DNA of 64,000 nt from Bacillus vallismortis (GTDB taxonomy: Bacteria > Bacillota > Bacilli > Bacillales > Bacillaceae). Below the pieces are notes generated by a model. The model ran no database searches and was not told the DNA's origin. It was given only the letters and a program-made list of their open reading frames with translations. This document shows positions 9,398-17,836 of this stretch, piece by piece. A program made the position numbers and the translations under genes. How positions within the stretch are numbered: the first letter of the stretch is position 1; every line of letters begins with the position of its first letter. The DNA is taken from positions 3,756,001 through 3,820,000 of the forward strand of contig NZ_CP026362.1 of NCBI RefSeq assembly GCF_004116955.1, given 5' to 3'.

Positions 9398-9820
9398 ATG
9401 GCCAAAATTAGAGACGATTGTCTTGAACTTGAACTAACACCGAGAAGGTATCAGGAAATGGACGATGATCCATTTATTTTATCCATATTTGAGTTGTTGG
9501 AAAATAAGAAAGCGATCATTCGCGATTTTTCCGCTGTTTTATTAGAAAGTGAATATAAATTGCTGATATCTGGAATTAAAATGTTGATAATGGGAAATCA
9601 AGATAAGATAAATGTAGAAACCATTGAACCACTTTTAATTCTCAGTATTAATAAAGAAAACGGAAATTACAGCTTTAAGATTAAAATTATACTTGAAGAT
9701 GATAGGAAGTTTAACTCTAATTTGTTTGAGATTACCTGTAATAAAGAGAAGCTAGAATGCTTTGCAGAGGGATTAAAATTAAATCTGGAAAATGTTAAAA
9801 AACCTTCAAAACTCCCCTAA
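9398..9820 (+). CDS. Orphan immunity-type protein, unnamed family
   Basis: A 140-residue soluble protein begins at the ATG after AAAAGGAGG (9388-9395). The ORF extends further upstream, but without a binding site. It opens MAKIRDDCLELELTPRRYQE and has no signal peptide or membrane segment. It lies in the string of small immunity-like genes after the wapA cassettes. I do not recognise a domain with certainty. The start resembles WapI-type immunity proteins in style, but this is a weak impression. Confidence 0.45.
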   Translation: MAKIRDDCLELELTPRRYQEMDDDPFILSIFELLENKKAIIRDFSAVLLESEYKLLISGIKMLIMGNQDKINVETIEPLLILSINKENGNYSFKIKIILEDDRKFNSNLFEITCNKEKLECFAEGLKLNLENVKKPSKLP

Positions 9821-9920
9821 CTGTTCCGCTGACTTATCGAAAGAATAATCAGATGTTATATCCGGAGAGGCATTAGATAAGGTCAAGGACTAGCCGATTG
9901 CTTATAAGGATGAGTGAAAA

Positions 9921-10301
9921 ATGAATGAAAAAGAATTTGAGATGACATTAAAGTTAGATCCTGATAAAAGATATCGTTATTTTATTAAGAAAGTTGTTGA
10001 CTATGAAGAAGTCTGGTCATTATGTAATGACGAGGGATGGGTTACATCAGAAGATGAAACCGGTATACTACAGCTGCATTTTTGGGCGACAAAAGAACAT
10101 GCAAATCATTGTGCTATGAAGCAATGGAAGGACACAAGTCCAGAATCAATTTCCTTGGATGATTTTATAGAAAATTGGCTCCCTGGAATGCTTGAAGATG
10201 GAGTCGGTATATCAATATTTTTTAACAATCGTGATTCAGTTTCAAAACCAATACCTCTGGTTCTTGAAGATATTGAAGAAGAATTACAAAACTATTCCTG
10301 A
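9921..10301 (+). CDS. DUF2750-like protein, probable orphan immunity
   Basis: The 126-residue protein shows a pattern I associate with DUF2750: VWSLCNDEGWVTSED early, LHFWATKEHANHCA in the middle, then SLDDFIENWLPGMLEDG and a short GISIFFNN strand. Members are frequent in polymorphic-toxin loci and are presumed immunity proteins. It has no secretion or membrane signal. The start ATG follows AAGGATGAG. Function is inferred from family habit and location. Confidence 0.55.
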   Translation: MNEKEFEMTLKLDPDKRYRYFIKKVVDYEEVWSLCNDEGWVTSEDETGILQLHFWATKEHANHCAMKQWKDTSPESISLDDFIENWLPGMLEDGVGISIFFNNRDSVSKPIPLVLEDIEEELQNYS

Positions 10302-10376
10302 AAAAGTATTTTAATTGTCTAAAGTATTCCATCTGTATGTTAAACCTTTTACTAAAAGTTTAGTGAGGAGTAAGAT

Positions 10377-10857
10377 ATGAACAGTATTGAGCAATGGATA
10401 GACTATATAAATCACGATGTTAATTGCTTTTTGCACGATATTAATTTTGAATTTCTAGAGAATAGATTAACTATTTATCTTAAGTTATATGAAGGAGGAG
10501 AAAAAGCCACTTTAAAAGAAATTTCATAAGAATGTTAGTGGAATTTATATCAATTGTAGTGTTCATAGTAAATTTGATAAAACTGTACCCATTGATACTA
10601 ATTGGTACCTTGAAGAGATAAGTTATTTCAAAGAAGGAATTGGAAAACTACAAAATGATATATTAGGTAGTCAAGTCTTAAATGCTAATTTTCTTATAGA
10701 ATTTAACGGGACTTTACTTGCCATAGAATCAAAAAGTGTATCCTTTGATTCTAAAGAATATCAAGTGCTTCATTCTCATGAAAAAACTGAAAAAAACCAA
10801 AGAAATCATATATTGTCTGGGATCAAGAAATTTTTTTCAAGAAGGGAGGATTCCTGA
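10377..10857 (+). pseudogene. Frameshifted paralog of the 8845 immunity-type gene
   Basis: It begins MNSIEQWIDYI after GAGGAG, clearly related to the gene at 8845. The frame is lost near 10510-10530, in an A-rich run where one frame hits TAA. The neighbouring frame continues with related sequence (NVSGIYINCSVHSKF, then LNANFLIEFNGTLLAIESK) and ends at TGA 10855-10857. A single-base change in AAAA would explain the break. The gene is probably dead. Confidence 0.7.
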
Positions 10858-10981
10858 TTGATTCGGAATTGAAGATTATGAATCGAATGCAAACGTTTTG
10901 ATTGGGATTAATCAAGCAGTTTATGCAGTTGAAAATGAAAAGGTTTTCTTTGATTCAACTGAAATATATGCTTCAGTATAA
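10858..10981 (+). pseudogene. 3' fragment of a further paralog of the same immunity-type family
   Basis: Directly after the previous pseudogene, about 40 codons read DYESNANVLIGINQAVYAVEN and FFDSTEIYASV before TAA at 10979-10981. This matches the C-terminal ends of the 8845 and 10377 genes. No 5' part is present, so it looks like the tail of a deleted third copy. Confidence 0.6.
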
Positions 10982-11064
10982 GAAGCAATCGTAAGGATGA
11001 CAACAAATATTATCTGGGAGTACTTGATGAGATTTTGTCGAAAGCTTCTTGAAAGGTGGCATAT

Positions 11065-11520
11065 ATGTCTGATTTACTTTTTAAAGAATTACACAGAGTA
11101 ACAGAGAAAGGCAAAATTTTATTATCAATGAATGATTCAGTATTCATTGTGTTGACCCAGCAGGAACGAAATGAATATGGATACATCAATCATATAGCTC
11201 TTTATTCAAGCACTGACGGCCGATTCATAAACAGCTATAACGTACATACCGACAAGCAAGTCATAAATGTTCAAAAATTTGATGATTCATTTTTGTTTTT
11301 AATTGATAAAGAGTACGAGGATGGAATAAGTAACGCAGAACCCAACATATCCGTGTGGAGTCCGCTCAAAGGATTCTATCAATCTTTTTATGCGCGGCGA
11401 TACATTAATTCAATGAGGATAGATCAAAATAAAAATCTATGGGTTGGATATGATGAAATGGGCATATTTTCAGGCGTTGATCAGGAAATACGCGCAAGAG
11501 GAATGAAAAATTCATTTTGA
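11065..11520 (+). CDS. N-terminal fragment of a beta-propeller-like protein
   Basis: About 151 residues from ATG 11065 (after AAAGGTGG). Strand-rich sequence ends in the repeat [20 protein letters not shown], a propeller-blade motif that recurs in the third piece (DEKQNLWVGLCDEGIY). The frame then degenerates to a stop at 11520, while related coding sequence continues in another frame from about 11485. The three consecutive pieces from 11065 to 12460 are therefore best read as one or two decayed genes. Function unknown. The setting suggests an immunity-type protein. Confidence 0.5.
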   Translation: MSDLLFKELHRVTEKGKILLSMNDSVFIVLTQQERNEYGYINHIALYSSTDGRFINSYNVHTDKQVINVQKFDDSFLFLIDKEYEDGISNAEPNISVWSPLKGFYQSFYARRYINSMRIDQNKNLWVGYDEMGIFSGVDQEIRARGMKNSF

Positions 11521-11915
11521 AAAATGAAGAATATGAATTGTACTCCGATGATGGTAGTTCATGCGTGATTGACCAATATTATTCTACTTTTGTAAGTGAA
11601 GACGCCATCTATTTGCATTACAGATCGATGGGAGAAGACTATATACAAAAACTCAAATTATCGGGAGAAACATTAGGACAATATAAGGCTGAAATAGAGT
11701 TTCATTCCTGTATCCAAAACGGCTCGGATCTTTACTTATTCATATGGGATGACTCATATCATATAAAAAAAGCAGCCAAGACAACTGATATGCAAAGCTT
11801 TGTAGAACATAAGATGTTGAATGAGAATACTGGTGAAGATCTATGTTTTGCCCAAGTAGCTGTATATAAAGATAAGTGTGTAGGAATTGATCGTCATCAT
11901 AATTTTATCTGTTAA
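11517..11915 (+). CDS. Middle fragment of the beta-propeller-like gene
   Basis: This frame is open from about 11481 without a proper start. The overlap with the previous stop (TTGA at 11517) may be coincidental. It reads as strand-rich sequence ([19 protein letters not shown]) and ends RHHNFIC at 11915. One extra T in the TTTT run near 11903-11906 would instead give [21 protein letters not shown] and join it smoothly to the next piece. I read it as a frameshifted portion of a larger gene. Confidence 0.45.
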   Translation: MKNEEYELYSDDGSSCVIDQYYSTFVSEDAIYLHYRSMGEDYIQKLKLSGETLGQYKAEIEFHSCIQNGSDLYLFIWDDSYHIKKAAKTTDMQSFVEHKMLNENTGEDLCFAQVAVYKDKCVGIDRHHNFIC

Positions 11916-11932
11916 ATAATAAGCAGCTTGTT

Positions 11933-12460
11933 TTGGATGAGAAACAAAATCTATGGGTCGGTTTATGTGATGAAGGGATTTATCATGATGAAAATCCCAA
12001 TGGACATAGTGTATGGTGTTTTTCGTTAGATGGTCAGCAGAAGGAAATACACATTGATAGAAAGCTCGAAGAAATGGATGCACCGGCTGTAGATGATTGT
12101 TATGGGCTTGCAGAAAAAAACGGCTTGATTTATATGCTGTATTACGGAGATGCAGTCATTGCCGCATTTGATGAAACGGTCGTGAGACGGGTGTGGATTC
12201 TGTCGGATAAAGAGCCGAACTCAGAAGCTTTTGATCAGCTCGTGATATCCGAAGAAGGTTTTTTGGTTACGTTCAATTGTTACAGTGCAGACCTTAAGTC
12301 ATCTCTTTATTTGATTTCTGCCGATGTGAGTCAAGAGATGGAAGAGATCACATGCTGTGATTCGAACGATGAAGCCCTAGACGTTCAACAGCTGAAACTG
12401 ACAAGTAACGCTGTTTACGCAGTGACCTCTTCTGGTGTTTATAAGCAGGATATCCAATAA
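11933..12460 (+). CDS. C-terminal fragment of the beta-propeller-like gene
   Basis: The frame is open upstream to 11903 and continues the preceding piece after a one-base slip. It holds the blade motif DEKQNLWVGLCDEGIYHDEN and further strands to SGVYKQDIQ. It ends one base before the next gene's frame. No ribosome binding site supports an independent start at 11933, so it is most likely the tail of the decayed gene. Confidence 0.5.
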   Translation: MDEKQNLWVGLCDEGIYHDENPNGHSVWCFSLDGQQKEIHIDRKLEEMDAPAVDDCYGLAEKNGLIYMLYYGDAVIAAFDETVVRRVWILSDKEPNSEAFDQLVISEEGFLVTFNCYSADLKSSLYLISADVSQEMEEITCCDSNDEALDVQQLKLTSNAVYAVTSSGVYKQDIQ

Positions 12461-12477
12461 TGTGTAGGGGTGGGATG

Positions 12478-12951
12478 ATGGTGAATTGGCGCGCTATAAG
12501 TCATACAAAACAAGACCGCATCTGGTCAAAAGTGAACAAGCTCATAAAATGGAAGCCCGGAAGCAGATTTCATCATATCATCCCGTCTGATCCATATCGA
12601 GTGTTTGATATCTCAAGCGCGAGTCATAATGATGTGAGCGGAGTGCTGAGTGATTTAGAGACTTCTATTTTAAAAGCATTTCAATTATGTACTGGAAAGA
12701 ACGATGTGATGTACGCATTAGATTGGCAGCATGACGGATATACTTTTAGTCCTCATCAGGCAATGCCTCAGGATGAATTTGGCGAATGGTCTGTTCCCGT
12801 ATTTCCAAATGGAGACTATTATTTCTTTTTTCATTAGGACTTCTCTTGGGGACTTTTGGGAGACCCGTGGAAATGTACAATCACTGTGTTTGGTGAAGAG
12901 CTGTTGGAGGCGATAGATAATGATCCGCCTATCTTGTTTCAAAATAAATGA
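12478..12951 (+). pseudogene. DUF2716-like protein interrupted by an in-frame TAG
   Basis: The protein shows the DUF2716 pattern: WRAISHTKQDRIWSKVNKLI, then YALDWQHDGYTF, GEWSVPVFPNGDYYFFFH. A TAG at 12835-12837 stops it at that point. The same frame continues with the expected family ending DFSWGLLGDPWKCTITVFGE and ELLEAIDNDPPILFQNK to TGA at 12949-12951. One nonsense change therefore truncates the last 38 residues. DUF2716 proteins occur among immunity genes. The start at 12478 is uncertain by one or two codons because the binding site AGGGGTGGG is very close. Confidence 0.65.
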
Positions 12952-12977
12952 GATTGTTGCGGAAGGGAGAGGATCGC

Positions 12978-13274
12978 GTGTTTGAAAAACTGAGAAAAAG
13001 ACAGCAAGAGCTTGAAGAAACGCCGTATCCTGATGAATTGTACGGCTTTGAAGCGGAAATATATGAGTTTTTTATGCTTATTGCCGGCAGTTTGGGTTAT
13101 GTGCTGGCGAATAAAAGGATGCCCCGGCATCAGCGGCATTCGTTGGAGAGAAGCTTTTTTGAGGTGTATCCTGACATCCCGCTGGATATGATCAAACACG
13201 ATACTGATTTGTATCATCACATTCTTTTGTACGAGCAAGTCAGACAAGAGATTTGCGCTGCGCTATCCAACTAA
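12978..13274 (+). CDS. Paralog of the cassette 1 immunity protein
   Basis: A 98-residue protein starting with GTG after GGGAGAGG. The core YEFFMLIAGSLGYVLANKRM aligns with the cassette 1 immunity gene at 6225 (YEFFSLITGSLNYIIEDKKI), and both continue with PRxQR and FxExYP. It has no adjacent toxin, so it is an orphan immunity gene, probably left after loss of its cassette or kept to resist siblings. It leads a tidy run of three genes with GGAGG sites (12978-14111). Confidence 0.6.
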   Translation: MFEKLRKRQQELEETPYPDELYGFEAEIYEFFMLIAGSLGYVLANKRMPRHQRHSLERSFFEVYPDIPLDMIKHDTDLYHHILLYEQVRQEICAALSN

Positions 13275-13287
13275 TAAGGAGGATTAT

Positions 13288-13743
13288 ATGGAAAAAACCT
13301 CTATAAGCAGTATCGGCAATTTGGGCATGATCGAGCTTAAGCCCGATCAAAATGTTAAGTCATGCGAACTTGGAGATGCTGAGTCTTTTTATCGTTTTTG
13401 GCAAGGGCTTGTCTATGAGCGAATCATGATACAGGTGATAACGACTGGTTCATTTATAGAAGACCTGTCCGAGTACTTTGAAGGTTATGCTTACAAGGTG
13501 ACGAAGCTGGCGAAACGAGAATTCCATTTCCAATGCGTATTACATGATGCAGACCGGGACATTGCAGGTTTTCTCTTTCTGTTAGCTTCTATCAATGACG
13601 ATGTTTTTCTGATCACTGATCCTCAACCGGATAAAAGCTATTTTTCAGAAGGGAAGCTCCAACGCCTCACGGACTCAGGCGAACGGATCATGTGGTTTGA
13701 ATACGATGCTGTGGACATCTATATGGTTGGCGATGAATCATAA
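13288..13743 (+). CDS. Hypothetical protein in the orphan immunity cluster
   Basis: A 151-residue acidic soluble protein with a strong AAGGAGGATT site. It follows the previous gene by 13 bp and precedes the next by 17 bp, so the three form an operon. I recognise no family. Visible traits are aromatic-rich alternating strands (FHFQCVLHDADRDIAGFLFL) and a C-terminal MWFEYDAVDIYMVG. An immunity role is only a guess from location. Confidence 0.45.
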   Translation: MEKTSISSIGNLGMIELKPDQNVKSCELGDAESFYRFWQGLVYERIMIQVITTGSFIEDLSEYFEGYAYKVTKLAKREFHFQCVLHDADRDIAGFLFLLASINDDVFLITDPQPDKSYFSEGKLQRLTDSGERIMWFEYDAVDIYMVGDES

Positions 13744-13760
13744 AAATAGGAGGAATCCAT

Positions 13761-14111
13761 ATGAATATCACACAATATGAGAAAATGAAAAAGCATCTTT
13801 CTCACACGGATACAGGTCCATTTACATTAAACGAGTTTACTTTCTATATGAAAGCAGATGAACGTTATATTCAAATTCCTGTGTTTGAATTAAAACTATC
13901 AGCTCAAACCTGTGACATTCATCTGCGGTTTGAAGACATCAGTGCATCGAAGCTGGATGATCTTGAATCCATCGATGGGGTTGAGTTGGAGATTGAACCG
14001 ACTGATGATCAATGGGAAAGGCTCCGCTATTATGTGTATGATCAAGAAAACCAAATGAGTTTCTATTGTGGAGGATGGGATGTGATCAAGTGTGACAAGA
14101 AGTCACACTGA
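13761..14111 (+). CDS. Hypothetical protein in the orphan immunity cluster
   Basis: A 116-residue acidic soluble protein with the start ATG after AGGAGG. It contains FELKLSAQTCDIHLRFEDIS and ends YCGGWDVIKCDKKSH. I know no domain. Its stop overlaps by nine bases the end of the convergent DUF2812 gene, leaving no room for a terminator between them. It closes the immunity-type cluster. Confidence 0.45.
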   Translation: MNITQYEKMKKHLSHTDTGPFTLNEFTFYMKADERYIQIPVFELKLSAQTCDIHLRFEDISASKLDDLESIDGVELEIEPTDDQWERLRYYVYDQENQMSFYCGGWDVIKCDKKSH

Positions 14112-14624
14112 TTTTCGCCACTTTCCAAGCGTTCTTGCTATTGTTGCGGCATATGTCACAAGAAACGGGATAGTCACAATTAGGAAAAACAAAGGCACCC
14201 AATTTGATAATCCGGTTACATAATGGAGTGTAATGGACAAGAGAGTCAGGAAACTCAAGGTGCAGGTGACGTTTCGCACGTCTTTTTCGCTTCTTTTATA
14301 TTTCTCTTTCATGGTGGATTGATCACTGTATATCGGCGAAGTCCCGGGCTCAGCCGAAAAGATATGCATTCCATGGAAAGAGCAAACACGCTCCCATCCG
14401 GCCGCTTCAAACATCTCAGTGTATTCTGCCAAGCTTTCTTCCCCAACATCATGATAATCAATACTGTAGATCAATTTCCGCGGCTCAGCTTTTCTAAGCT
14501 TATACCCCATAAACGCAAAAGAATCGAGCACCCAGCCCTTGCTGGCCATATCACTGAGTTTCTTCATATCTTTTTCTTCTGAAAAAGCCAAGCCGTCGGA
14601 CATCATATATTTTTTCTGTTTCAT
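14103..14624 (-). CDS. DUF2812 membrane protein
   Basis: This 173-residue protein has an N-terminal soluble domain typical of DUF2812 (MSDGLAFSEEKDMKKLSDMA, ASKGWVLDSF, YSIDYHDVGEES). Two hydrophobic segments lie near residues 115-165. DUF2812 genes usually lie beside a PadR repressor, as here: the padR-type gene ends two bases upstream. The pair is presumably one operon controlling a membrane stress or efflux-like response. The substrate is unknown. Confidence 0.7.
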   Translation of the reverse strand: MKQKKYMMSDGLAFSEEKDMKKLSDMASKGWVLDSFAFMGYKLRKAEPRKLIYSIDYHDVGEESLAEYTEMFEAAGWERVCSFHGMHIFSAEPGTSPIYSDQSTMKEKYKRSEKDVRNVTCTLSFLTLLSITLHYVTGLSNWVPLFFLIVTIPFLVTYAATIARTLGKWRKSV

Positions 14625-14626
14625 GA

Positions 14627-14959
14627 TTAATCCCCTTTCAATTGTTGAAAAGCGCGTTCGCCGTGTTCAGCCATCACTTTTCTGCGCAGAATTTCTTTTT
14701 TGAGTAATTCTTGGCCGTGCAGGGTGGTCTGGTACACTTTGCGGCGCGGGTTGTCATTGTTGACAAGCTCAATGATCTCTCCCTGCAGTAATTTCTTTAA
14801 CAATGTATATAAAGTAGCTGGGCCGATCGTAAAGGAGTCATCGGTCATTTCCTCAATCTCCTGCATGATCGAATATCCATGCTTTGGCTCCAGCAATGTT
14901 AAGACAATATAATAGGCTGGATCGGTAAGCTGATCCATTTCCTGACGTTGCTTTGGCAA
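14627..14959 (-). CDS. PadR-family transcriptional repressor
   Basis: A 110-residue winged-helix protein of the short PadR-like class. Key stretches are YYIVLTLLEPKHGYSIMQEI, then TIGPATLYTLLKKLLQGEII and the wing DNPRRKVYQTTLHGQELL. The start is a TTG five bases after GAGGTG. It should repress its own operon with the DUF2812 gene by binding the repeated ATATCA/TGATAT sites at 14977-15011. The inducer is unknown. Confidence 0.8.
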   Translation of the reverse strand: MPKQRQEMDQLTDPAYYIVLTLLEPKHGYSIMQEIEEMTDDSFTIGPATLYTLLKKLLQGEIIELVNNDNPRRKVYQTTLHGQELLKKEILRRKVMAEHGERAFQQLKGD

Positions 14960-14976
14960 GGTGTCACCTCATTTCT

Positions 14977-15011
14977 TATATCAATAAATGATATATCACT
15001 TACTGATATAC
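14977..15011 (-). promoter_or_regulatory. Probable PadR operator and promoter region
   Basis: The 35 bases ahead of the padR-type gene contain ATATCA, TGATATATCA and TGATAT in tandem inverted arrangement. Such dyads are typical of PadR operators. The tight position upstream of the TTG start suggests autorepression. Confidence 0.55.
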
Positions 15012-15123
15012 TAAAATCTTCCTTTTTGTATGTCAACGCTATTTTTTTCTGCACTCAATCATCATAAAGAAACAATCACCGAGTATGCATTAATGTATGC
15101 GTTTTCATAGAGGGGGAGTCTTG

Positions 15124-16272
15124 ATGAAAAAATGGATGGCTGCGGTTTTTGTGATGATATTGATGCTGGGTTTGGGCGGGGTTAAGAGTGTGAAGGCTGC
15201 AGAGCCGAAGGTGTATCAGTTTGACTTTGGGAGCGGTTCGGTTGAGCCTGGTTACATTGGTGTCAGGGCGTCTGATCGGTATGACCGGTTAAAGGGCTAC
15301 GGTTTTCAAACACCGGAGAATATGAAAGATGTGGCGGCATCCGGGACTGGTGTGAAGAGCGATGCGGTTCAGTTTTTGGCGTATGGGACGAAAAGCGACA
15401 ATACGTTTCATGTGGATCTCCCGAACGGCCTTTATGAGGTGAAGGTGACGCTTGGCAATACAGCAAGGGCCAGTGTGGCGGCGGAGGGTGTGTTTCAGGT
15501 CATCAATATGACGGGGGACGGCGCGGAGGATACGTTCCAAATCCCTGTCACTGACGGGCAGTTGAATCTGCTGGTGACAGAGGGGAAAGCAGGCACCGCT
15601 TTTACGCTCAGCGCCTTGAAAATCAAGAAATTGTCTGATCAGCCTGTGACGAATCGAACCATTTATGTCGGCGGTGATTCGACGGTGTGCAATTATTATC
15701 CGCTCAACAGCAGCAAGCAGGCGGGCTGGGGGCAGATGCTGCCTCACTATATCGATAAACATACCTTTCAAGTGAGAAACATGGCGTCTGGAGGGCAGAT
15801 CGCGAGAGGGTTTCGAAATGACGGACAGCTGGAGGCGATCTTGAAGTACATTAAGCCGGGGGATTATTTTGTGTTGCAGCTGGGCATTAATGATACAAAT
15901 CCGAAGCATAATGAATCTGAAGCGGAATTTAAGGAGTTGATGCGTGATATGATCCGCCAGGTGAAAGCAAAGGGGGCGGAAGTCATCCTTTCCGCACCAC
16001 AGGGACGGGCGACAGATTTTACGCCTGAAGGCATCCATTCGTCTGTCAACCGATGGTACAGGGCTTCTATTTTGGCCTTGGCCGAAGAGGAAAACACACA
16101 CCTCATTGACTTAAATGTCCTCAGCTCGGCTTACTTTACATCAATCGGCCCGGAAAAAACTCTCGCGCTATACATGGACGGAGATACGCTGCATCCAAAC
16201 CGCGCGGGAGCCGACGCACTGGCGCGATTAGCCGTTCAGGAGTTAAAACGCCAGGGAATCGATGGTTTTTAA
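15124..16272 (+). CDS. yxiM: Secreted SGNH-family esterase YxiM
   Basis: A 382-residue exported esterase. A signal peptide (MKKWMAAVFVMILMLGLGG to VKAAEPK) precedes an N-terminal beta domain of about 140 residues. The SGNH hydrolase domain follows: block I YVGGDSTVCNYYP with the nucleophile Ser, Gly in ASGGQ, Asn in LQLGINDTNP, and the DGDTLHPN Asp-His pair near the end. This resembles rhamnogalacturonan acetylesterases, so it probably removes acetyl groups from plant pectin. The start was placed at the ATG after GAGGGGGAG. The gene stands alone. Confidence 0.8.
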   Translation: MKKWMAAVFVMILMLGLGGVKSVKAAEPKVYQFDFGSGSVEPGYIGVRASDRYDRLKGYGFQTPENMKDVAASGTGVKSDAVQFLAYGTKSDNTFHVDLPNGLYEVKVTLGNTARASVAAEGVFQVINMTGDGAEDTFQIPVTDGQLNLLVTEGKAGTAFTLSALKIKKLSDQPVTNRTIYVGGDSTVCNYYPLNSSKQAGWGQMLPHYIDKHTFQVRNMASGGQIARGFRNDGQLEAILKYIKPGDYFVLQLGINDTNPKHNESEAEFKELMRDMIRQVKAKGAEVILSAPQGRATDFTPEGIHSSVNRWYRASILALAEEENTHLIDLNVLSSAYFTSIGPEKTLALYMDGDTLHPNRAGADALARLAVQELKRQGIDGF

Positions 16273-16353
16273 TACGTCATTTTTCGACAAAACACATATG
16301 CCCTCGCCAATTAGAGTATAATGAGAACATCTGCAAGAGACAGGAGTTTATAC

Positions 16354-17793
16354 ATGAGTCATTTTACAAACTATCAAATCAGCCATGACATTTTACGAGC
16401 ATTAGATGGACTGGGATATACAGAACCGACCAAGGTGCAGCAGAGCGTGATCCCCGCTGCTCTTGAACGAAAAGATCTTGTCGTCAAATCACAGACGGGA
16501 AGCGGAAAAACGGCTTCATTCGGGATTCCTCTTTGTGAGCTGGCGGATTGGGATGAAAACAAGCCGCAGGCGCTTATTTTAACACCGACCCGGGAGCTTG
16601 CGGTGCAAGTACAAGAGGATATCACAAACATCGGACGCTTTAAACGGGTCAAAGCGACCGCGGTGTTTGGAAAGTCATCCTTTGACAAACAAAAAGCTGA
16701 ATTGAAGCAAAAAAGCCACATCGTTGTCGGCACGCCGGGGCGTGTTCTGGATCATATTGAAAAGGGCACGCTGCCGTTAGACCGTCTCTCCTATTTGGTC
16801 ATTGATGAAGCAGATGAGATGCTGAATATGGGCTTCATCGAGCAAGTAGAGGCGATCATCAAGCATCTGCCGACTGAGCGCACGACAATGCTGTTTTCGG
16901 CGACGCTGCCGGAGGATATTGAGAAATTAAGCCGTCAATACATGCAAAACCCCGAGCATATCGAAATCAAAGCGGCCGGGCTAACGACAAGGAATATTGA
17001 ACATGCGGTAATTCAAGCAAGAGAAGAGAATAAGTTTTCTTTGCTGAAGGATGTGCTGATAACGGAGAACCCCGACAGCTGCATCATCTTCTGCCGGACG
17101 AAAGAGCATGTCAATCAGCTGACCGATGAATTGGATGACTTAGGGTATCCATGCGATAAAATTCACGGCGGAATGATTCAGGAAGACCGTTTTGACGTTA
17201 TGAATGAATTCAAACGGGGCGAATATCGGTACCTCGTCGCGACAGATGTCGCCGCGCGCGGGATTGATATTGAAAATATCTCCCTTGTCATCAACTATGA
17301 TCTGCCGCTTGAAAAGGAAAGCTACGTCCACCGCACGGGCCGGACGGGGCGCGCAGGAAACAAAGGAAAGGCCATTTCGTTTGTCACAGCCTTTGAAAAA
17401 CGGTTTTTAGCTGACATTGAAGGGTATATCGGGTTTGAGATTCAAAAAATAAAAGCCCCTTCTCAAGAAGAAGTGGCCAAGAAGAAACCTGATTTCCTAG
17501 CTAAACTAAATGACCGTCCGGCATTCAAAAAGGAAAAAAGCGAAGAGCTGAATAAAGACATTATGAAGCTGTATTTTAACGGCGGAAAGAAAAAGAAAAT
17601 CAGAGCCGTTGATTTTGTAGGAACGATTGCCAAAATTGATGGTGTGTCAGCTGATGACATCGGCATTATCACGATCATGGATAACGCCTCCTACGTGGAG
17701 ATTTTAAACGGCAAAGGCCCTCATGTTCTCAAAGTGATGAAGGATACAACCGTCAAAGGGAAAAAGCTCAAGGTGAATAAAGCGAATAAATGA
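16354..17793 (+). CDS. deaD: DEAD-box RNA helicase DeaD/YxiN (DbpA type)
   Basis: This 479-residue ATP-dependent RNA helicase is targeted to 23S rRNA during 50S ribosome assembly. Visible motifs are Q motif near residue 20, motif I SQTGSGKT, Ia PTRELA, Ib TPGR, II DEAD (VIDEADEM), III SAT, V ARGID and [12 protein letters not shown]. The C-terminal 75 residues carry the DbpA RNA-binding domain ([20 protein letters not shown]) that recognises hairpin 92. The start at [10 protein letters not shown] gives the known family length. A terminator follows, shared with the convergent yxiO. Confidence 0.9.
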   Translation: MSHFTNYQISHDILRALDGLGYTEPTKVQQSVIPAALERKDLVVKSQTGSGKTASFGIPLCELADWDENKPQALILTPTRELAVQVQEDITNIGRFKRVKATAVFGKSSFDKQKAELKQKSHIVVGTPGRVLDHIEKGTLPLDRLSYLVIDEADEMLNMGFIEQVEAIIKHLPTERTTMLFSATLPEDIEKLSRQYMQNPEHIEIKAAGLTTRNIEHAVIQAREENKFSLLKDVLITENPDSCIIFCRTKEHVNQLTDELDDLGYPCDKIHGGMIQEDRFDVMNEFKRGEYRYLVATDVAARGIDIENISLVINYDLPLEKESYVHRTGRTGRAGNKGKAISFVTAFEKRFLADIEGYIGFEIQKIKAPSQEEVAKKKPDFLAKLNDRPAFKKEKSEELNKDIMKLYFNGGKKKKIRAVDFVGTIAKIDGVSADDIGIITIMDNASYVEILNGKGPHVLKVMKDTTVKGKKLKVNKANK

Positions 17794-17798
17794 TAAAA

Positions 17799-17836
17799 TG
17801 ACCTGCTCCCAGTTAAAGGGGCAGGTCGTTTTTTTG
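17799..17836. terminator. Terminator between deaD and yxiO
   Basis: GACCTGCTCCC and GGGGCAGGTC form a stem followed by GTTTTTTT. It serves deaD and overlaps the 3' end of the convergent yxiO. Confidence 0.8.

Noticed and set aside
5325..9855. Shared string gaaagaataatca(a/g)atg near 5331 and 9839 as a possible recombination site
   Set aside because: Too short and AT-rich to separate from chance, with no flanking repeat structure.
15289..16101. A 270-codon minus-strand ORF opposite yxiM
   Set aside because: It is fully antisense to a well-supported secreted esterase, with His/Arg-rich composition typical of a shadow frame and no start site.
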